Position numbers and translations under genes: made by a program
From: Magnolia sinica
Lineage: Eukaryota > Streptophyta > Magnoliopsida > Magnoliales > Magnoliaceae
NCBI RefSeq assembly: GCF_029962835.1
Contig: NC_080583.1
Location: 1,550,001-1,614,000, forward strand
Direction of reading: 5' to 3'
Length of the DNA: 64,000 nt
The notes under the pieces: model-generated
Database searches by the model: none
Seen by the model: the letters and a program-made list of their open reading frames with translations, nothing else
Told to the model about the DNA's origin: nothing
Shown: positions 58,691-64,000 of the stretch, piece after piece
How positions within the stretch are numbered: position 1 is the first letter of the stretch
Layout: each line of letters opens with the position of its first letter

Positions 58691-60095
58691 TTCATACCCT
58701 AAGTATAGGGTTGTGATGTAGTAATAAACTCGGTAAGACCGAGGTCGAATCTACAGGGACTGAAACCTGTACGTAATCTGAAACTAACCAGGACTAGAAC
58801 TAGAATAAGATGTAATCTAAATCAAGTGAATATGAGGGAATAATGGTGAAATAATAATCTAAAACTTAAGGAATTTAGAGGTAGGAAACTAGGGATTCAG
58901 AGGATCCACTTGTGGAGATCAGGGAGATCTACGGTCGATTCATGAACTCAATTGGACTTCAAGTTCCATCTTCATCCAGTTAGAAGATATAACCTGAAAA
59001 TCAATTATGAACTTCATTTAATCTAGTTTTCAAGAGATCAGACGGGTGTAAATTAGAATGAATTCCATCACAAAACCATGCTTATGAGACAAAGCAAACA
59101 ATAAAATTAAACCAATCCGCATCCAATCTAAGGGATGTATGAATGTTAGGAAGGTTTTTGTCATCCAACCATGCCTAGGGGACGATGGTGAACAACAGGG
59201 TTCCCAATTTCACAAACTCTATAATGCAAAGGAAATACTTAAAGCCATCTCAGATCTATTGTAATTTCAGTCACAACAAACTATTAAAAACTAAAGGCAT
59301 TCCTATTAATCAAACTAGAATCAACATCAGTTCATCACATGCATCCAAACCATAGGATCAACCCCATCACGCCACAAGCTTCACCTCTTAGCCCTAGGTA
59401 AGAGGTTCAGCCCAACATGAATGGGCTAGATCCCTTAAACAAAAACAAAATAAAAAGAAAAAGAAAAGAAAAAACATTACTATCTTTCTCTCTCTCTCAC
59501 GTTCCACGTTGAAGCCCAAACCGAGATTGCATTCTGCTCTCTCTCCCACGTCCTTTTATAGACAACAATAGGTCAGCTGGGCTGGAGTTTTACGCAGCGT
59601 AGAGAAACCGAAAACCGCAGCTCTGTTTCCTATTGCGAAATCGCAAAGACAGTCTTGCATGCAGTGAATAGTTTGGAAATTTGTGATCAGATCTACCTGA
59701 TCTAACTTCTTGGGGACGATCAGGACTTCTTTTCCGTAAGTTTGAATGGTCAGGATTGTGGATCTGATCCTAACCATGATTGCAGAACGGCCTGGAACGG
59801 CCGTGTTTTACGGTCGCGCGTTCCTGCATAATAGAGTGCGCTGATGTGTTCGGTGGGCCCCACGGTGATGTTTTCGGAAGAATCCACCCCGTCCATTGAA
59901 TTTGTGGCGAAAAACCAGTCGAGAAGGGGTGGTTTTGGTCGAGTTTTGGTGCGGTCCATTGATGTTTTTCTTCCGCCGTTCATCCTGCGTTTCCTGACGA
60001 TCCACGTGCGTACATGTGTTTAGGCCAAAAAGGAAAGCTCGACGATGGTCACGCCCCCCCTCTGTACACAATGGACGATCCAGATTACTTAAAAA
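58689..60095 (-). mobile_element. Ty3/gypsy (Tat/Athila-like) LTR fragment, copy 1
   Basis: Homologous along its length to 62718-64000. The minus-strand 3' part contains CCTCGGTCTTACCGAG and AACCCTATACTTAGGG. This resembles the end of gypsy Tat/Athila LTRs as I recall them. A TATA-like TTTTATAGAC lies at about 59554. The end at 58689 is abrupt and lies against the CACTA coding remnant. Homology to copy 2 is last visible at ATGGACGATCCAGAT (about 60070). Confidence 0.6.
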
Positions 60096-62717
60096 TTCTT
60101 AAAAATTTTGTGAAAATCGTTCATTTAATAAATCAATTTCTTAAAAATTCTTATTTCTCTCGTGGATTCCGGAAAGCTTTTGTGAATTTAAGAGATCCTT
60201 ATGGATTCAAAGTAATTGTCGATCAAGGAAGATGGTGATTAACCTCATCACGTTCTTCCCTACATCATATTAGGTAGGATTAGGTGGTATGAAATTACAT
60301 TTGGTCCCATGCAAATTCCATTCAGAGATTGAAAACAACAAGGAATCATATTATCCAGAGCCAATAGTAAATAATTTTTGGTGGATTTCAAAATCCACTG
60401 CAACCATAGGCCCATGTTGATGCATGTGTTTTATCCACACCATTCATTAATATGTGCCATTTACATGTTGTAAGACCCGTATCCTAATCCGTACCGTTCT
60501 GTAGGCTTCCGCGGTCCTCTCGGTCGAATTTCGGCAACCCTCAACCTGTATCTGATGTTTGCGCGCGATCCTAAGCCGAGACTTGTATACCGAAGTCGGC
60601 TTGACCCAAAACTTGTATCTTAGCGACCACGCTGTTGCTGCGGTTCCAACATCTCACGCACCGATCCGATACCCAGGCTAGAAGATGTGGGCCTGCGTTC
60701 GTTCCGAGGAAAATGCTGCTCGTTGCGAATTTCGAAGGAATCTCTACAACATGTCCCATCAATCAATCAATCAAGTCAAGTACACTCCATACCTCAAGTA
60801 CAAGCAATCCATCCCTCATTTTTCCTAAGTCAACACTCTCTCTCCCTACCCATCCCTCTTTTTTCAAATTTCAAACTAAACTTTACCTCTTCATCCCCTT
60901 TCCTTACAACACCCATCTCTTATCAATCTATCACCTCTCCCTCTCTCATTTCTCAAACTCATTTTTTCAAGCCATAAAAATTTCAAACGTCCAACCCTTC
61001 AAAGAGCAAGCCAAGTGTGGCCCACTTCTCTACCACCCAATCTCTCATCCCCACCATCAAAACTCCATCATCCACCATCAAAAGTTGAGCATAGGAGGTA
61101 AGGAGGTTAAGGGAGCAAGAAGGAGGCCAATAGGTGGGTGATCTACCGTCAATTTGCATTTGAGGGCCCACTTATAGGTGGGACCCATTATGATGTATGT
61201 GTTGTAATCATGAGGGGCCCATAGTGGCGGGGCCCCTCCATCACCGTCTCTCTCGTCTTTCTTTCACTCTCTCTCTCTCTCTCCTTGTTTTTTTTGTGAT
61301 GATGTGACCGTGTGGCCCACTCAGATAGACCCCACCATGAAGCATGTAACCCATCTACGCCATCCACCTTCATGAGACCCACTTAATGGATGTGTTTGAT
61401 CTACACCGTCCAGCCCATTACCGGGCCTAGATGGAAGGAAAACACAAATATTAGATCGATCTAAAATGGGTGGGCCATGTACATGTGGGACCCACTATGA
61501 TGCCTGTGTTGTATCCAAACTGTCCAACATCGTCTAAGGATGCTGGACGTGGCCCCATAGTGAAGTGAGAAGTGATGTGGGTGTGTGGCTAACAATGAGG
61601 TGTGAACTGACGTGGGTGTGTGGCTAACAGTGATGTGTGGACTGCTCATGCAGGCCCCACCATGATGTATGAATATAATCCACGCTGTCCATCCTATTTC
61701 TTAGCTCATTTTAGGCGTTGAGCCGAAAAATGAAGCTAATCCGATTTTCTGGTAGGCCTAGCATAGAAAACAATGATTTTCATCTTTAAAATCCATTAGG
61801 GCCCACCTTGATGTTTTTACCCACCAAAACAAATTGAATATTGGACTTGTTTGGACTATATTGAGCCATAGAATCCAATGGTTGGGTTGGATTCTCCTGA
61901 TGCAGGCCCCACCTACGAAAAGCAGCGAGAAAACAGAAAATAAAAAAAATATAAGCAGCAAGGGCTGCTGCTCATCTAGAGGACGCTGCAGCAGCGTCTT
62001 GCACTACTGCGTGGGCGGTGGAGGCAAGGACCGTGGGTCTCAGCCATGGGCCCCACCGTGATGTGTGTAAAACATCAACGCCGTGCATTTGGTAACCCCC
62101 CTTTTAGCTGTGAGCCACCCCCAATAATTAGTCATATGTAGAACTCGGGTGGCCCACACTACAAGAAACAGTGAGGATTGAACGTCTGCTATTGAAACCA
62201 GGTTTGGGTTACAGAAGTTTTGGATCCTTATGAAATTTGCTTTTCCTCTCTATCCGGGTCTGTGTGACCTTATTAATAGATTGGGTGGAAAATAAACGTT
62301 ACGGTGGGCCCCACGTGGACCCACTAATGTATGTATTCCACACATTCCATCAGTGTGGCCCCCCACCTTGAGGAATGTTGTTTATCTATGTCGTCCATCT
62401 ATATGGGGCCGCTAATGCATGTGTTGCATCCAAACCGTCCAACCATTTTGAAAGATAATTTTAAGGCTTGAGACTAAAAAAAAAAGACAAATCTAGGATC
62501 AAGTGGACCACATTTTAGAAAACAGTGGGTTTGAACGTCCACCATCAAAGCCCTTGGGCTTCAACGTTTGGACCTATATGATATTTGTTTTTCGTCTAAA
62601 TCCAGGTCTTTTGTGACCTTATGAATAGGCTGGATGGGAAATAAACCCTATGATGGGGCCCACTGGAAATTTAACCATAGAAATCATTATCACCACGGTT
62701 AGATATGGTATGGTACA
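60096..62717. other. Intergenic: LTR-like start and MITE copies
   Basis: At 60469 a TGTAAGACCCGTATCC motif interrupts a MITE and resembles an LTR start, with possible target duplication CATGT on the left; I could not find the other end. From about 60740 to 61080 the sequence is CT-rich, leader-like. From 61140 to 62717 decayed GTGGGACC..GATGTATG MITEs dominate, with a (CT)n run near 61265-61283. No gene is recognised. Confidence 0.5.
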
Positions 62718-64000
62718 TGTTCACTCCCCAAGTATAGGGTTGTGATGTAGTAATAAACTCGGTAAGACCGAGGTCAAATCCACAGGGACTGATACCTGTA
62801 CGTTATCTGAAACCAAGTAGAACTATAACTAGTCTAAGATGTGATCTAAACCAAATAGAATTTAAGGAATAATTGTAGAATAATTATCGAAAACTTAAGG
62901 AATCTAGAGGAAGGAAACTAGGGATTCAGAGGATCCACTTGTAGAGATAAGGGAGATCTTATGCCTGCTTCGCAAATCATGGAAATCAACTAGACTTCCT
63001 TTGATATAGTTTTCAAGAGATGAAAGGTATATGAATTAGAATGGATTCCATCATCTAACCATGCCCAGGAGACAAAGCAAACAACAGGATTAAACTAATT
63101 ACCAACCAATCAACAATGTATGAGGATCAGGAAGGGTACTGTCATCCTACCATGCCCATGGAGCAATGATGAACAATAGGGGTTCCTGACTTCATAAACT
63201 TAAAAAGGGGAAAGAAATACTCAAAGTCATTGCAAACCCATTGTAATTTCAGTCACAACAGACCATAAAAGACTAAGAAAAATATTCCTTTAATAATCAA
63301 CTATATCAAATTCAGTTTAGAAATTTTAAATTAAAGGCATAAAGTAGGTTCTCCCATCTCGCTACAGGCTTCACCTCTTAGCCCTAGCTAAGAGGTTTAG
63401 CCACACATGATATGGGCTAAATTAAAAATCAACAACAGAAGAAGGAGAAAGGAAAAAGGGAAACAACCAGGTCCAGGTCTAGCCCAAGCCTTCAGCAGCC
63501 CCTCCTTCTAATACTTCCTCCACATGCTCATCTCCAAAACCGAGCTCACGTGTCGCCAAGATCATGCCAAATTCCACGTTCCAGCCAGCAGCCCTGTCAA
63601 TCCCAGCAGCCAAACAAACCTGTGCTCATGTTGCAGCAGCAAAACACCTCCCGTTACGTGCCAGCAGCCACGTCCCTGCTCCCTTTCTCTCTCCGTTTCT
63701 CTTCCTTCGTCAAAGCCAAAACGAGAACTCCTCCACTGCCTCCAACTCCCTCTTCAAAAAGCTCCCTTCCTCCCCACGCCGATTCCCTTTTAATAGGGCT
63801 TTGCTGACGGTGAAACGTCCTCCGCAAGTCTGTTTACGCAAGGCCTCCTGTAGAACCTTTGTTTACGCAGGGATTTAGATGATGCACTCCACCCTTGCTG
63901 ATCTTGCTGATCGGTGAAAGATCTTCTAGGGTTTGGTCTAGTCCCTCATCCCTACAAGATGGACGATGCAGATCTTCAATCACCTTGAAGATAGGAGCCC
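62718..64000 (-). mobile_element. Ty3/gypsy (Tat/Athila-like) LTR, copy 2, running off the window
   Basis: The plus-strand left edge is TGTTCACTCCCCAAGTATAG, so the minus-strand LTR ends CTTGGGGAGTGAACA. The sequence then follows copy 1 (58689-60095) closely, including the hairpin CTCGGTAAGACCGAG and the TTAGCCCTAG.TAAGAGGTT block. Reading frames between 63524 and 63878 fall inside it and have no recognisable homology. The other edge lies outside the window. Confidence 0.65.

Noticed and set aside
60635-61141. 168-codon frame with Ser/Pro/Ile-rich translation
   Set aside because: CT-rich leader-like or LTR-like sequence with no domain; the length is explained by few stop codons in pyrimidine-rich DNA.
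63524-63878. Three overlapping frames near the right edge
   Set aside because: They sit within the gypsy LTR copy and have no recognisable protein motif.

Overview
The window looks like nuclear DNA of a flowering plant. Three plant genes have plant-type splice sites, intergenic DNA is AT-rich, and LTR retrotransposons, hAT, Mutator-like, CACTA and mariner-like elements fill most of the space. A very abundant repeat reading like GTGGGCCCCACCATGATG, with matching rc ends, together with very long repeat-filled introns, suggests a magnoliid-type woody angiosperm. That placement is inference from memory of similar sequence, not proof.

Genes. (1) 298-1026 (+) is the last exon of a BES1/BZR1-family brassinosteroid transcription factor; its DNA-binding exon lies left of the window. 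(2) 4553-17513 (-) is a complete four-exon gene for a DNA-3-methyladenine glycosylase I family protein (333 aa), stretched over 13 kb by introns of 7.3 kb and 4.5 kb. (3) 51655-53064 (+) is an intronless UDP-glycosyltransferase of UGT72 type (469 aa) with Gln at the catalytic His position and Phe at the first PSPG position. The three genes have no obvious functional link.

Repeats, left to right. The glycosylase introns hold a 1.5-kb hAT element with an exact 8-bp target duplication (7089-8612) and two solo copia-type LTRs in opposite orientation (10253-12398 and 14668-16612), one of them carrying a nested hAT-like MITE. From 21442 to 36789 there is a tandem segmental duplication. Copy A (21442-28521) gained a 1.05-kb solo LTR, and copy B (28536-36789) gained a 2.55-kb deleted Ty3/gypsy element. 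Each copy preserves the empty site of the other's insertion. A 14-bp filler at the A/B junction matches the terminus of another LTR family seen at 60469.

From 39677 to 45448 MITEs lie next to each other, and one is split by a 3.84-kb solo LTR. The UGT gene lies among MITEs (49582-51563), one of which ends about 10 bp before its TATA box. Downstream are a SINE nested in a MITE, two CACTA-type ends with subterminal arrays, a transposase-like C-terminus cut by a gypsy LTR, and a second copy of that LTR at the right edge.

I found no rRNA gene, intact tRNA gene, CRISPR array or bacterial feature. Splice sites were assigned by reading frame and GT/AG context without transcript data.
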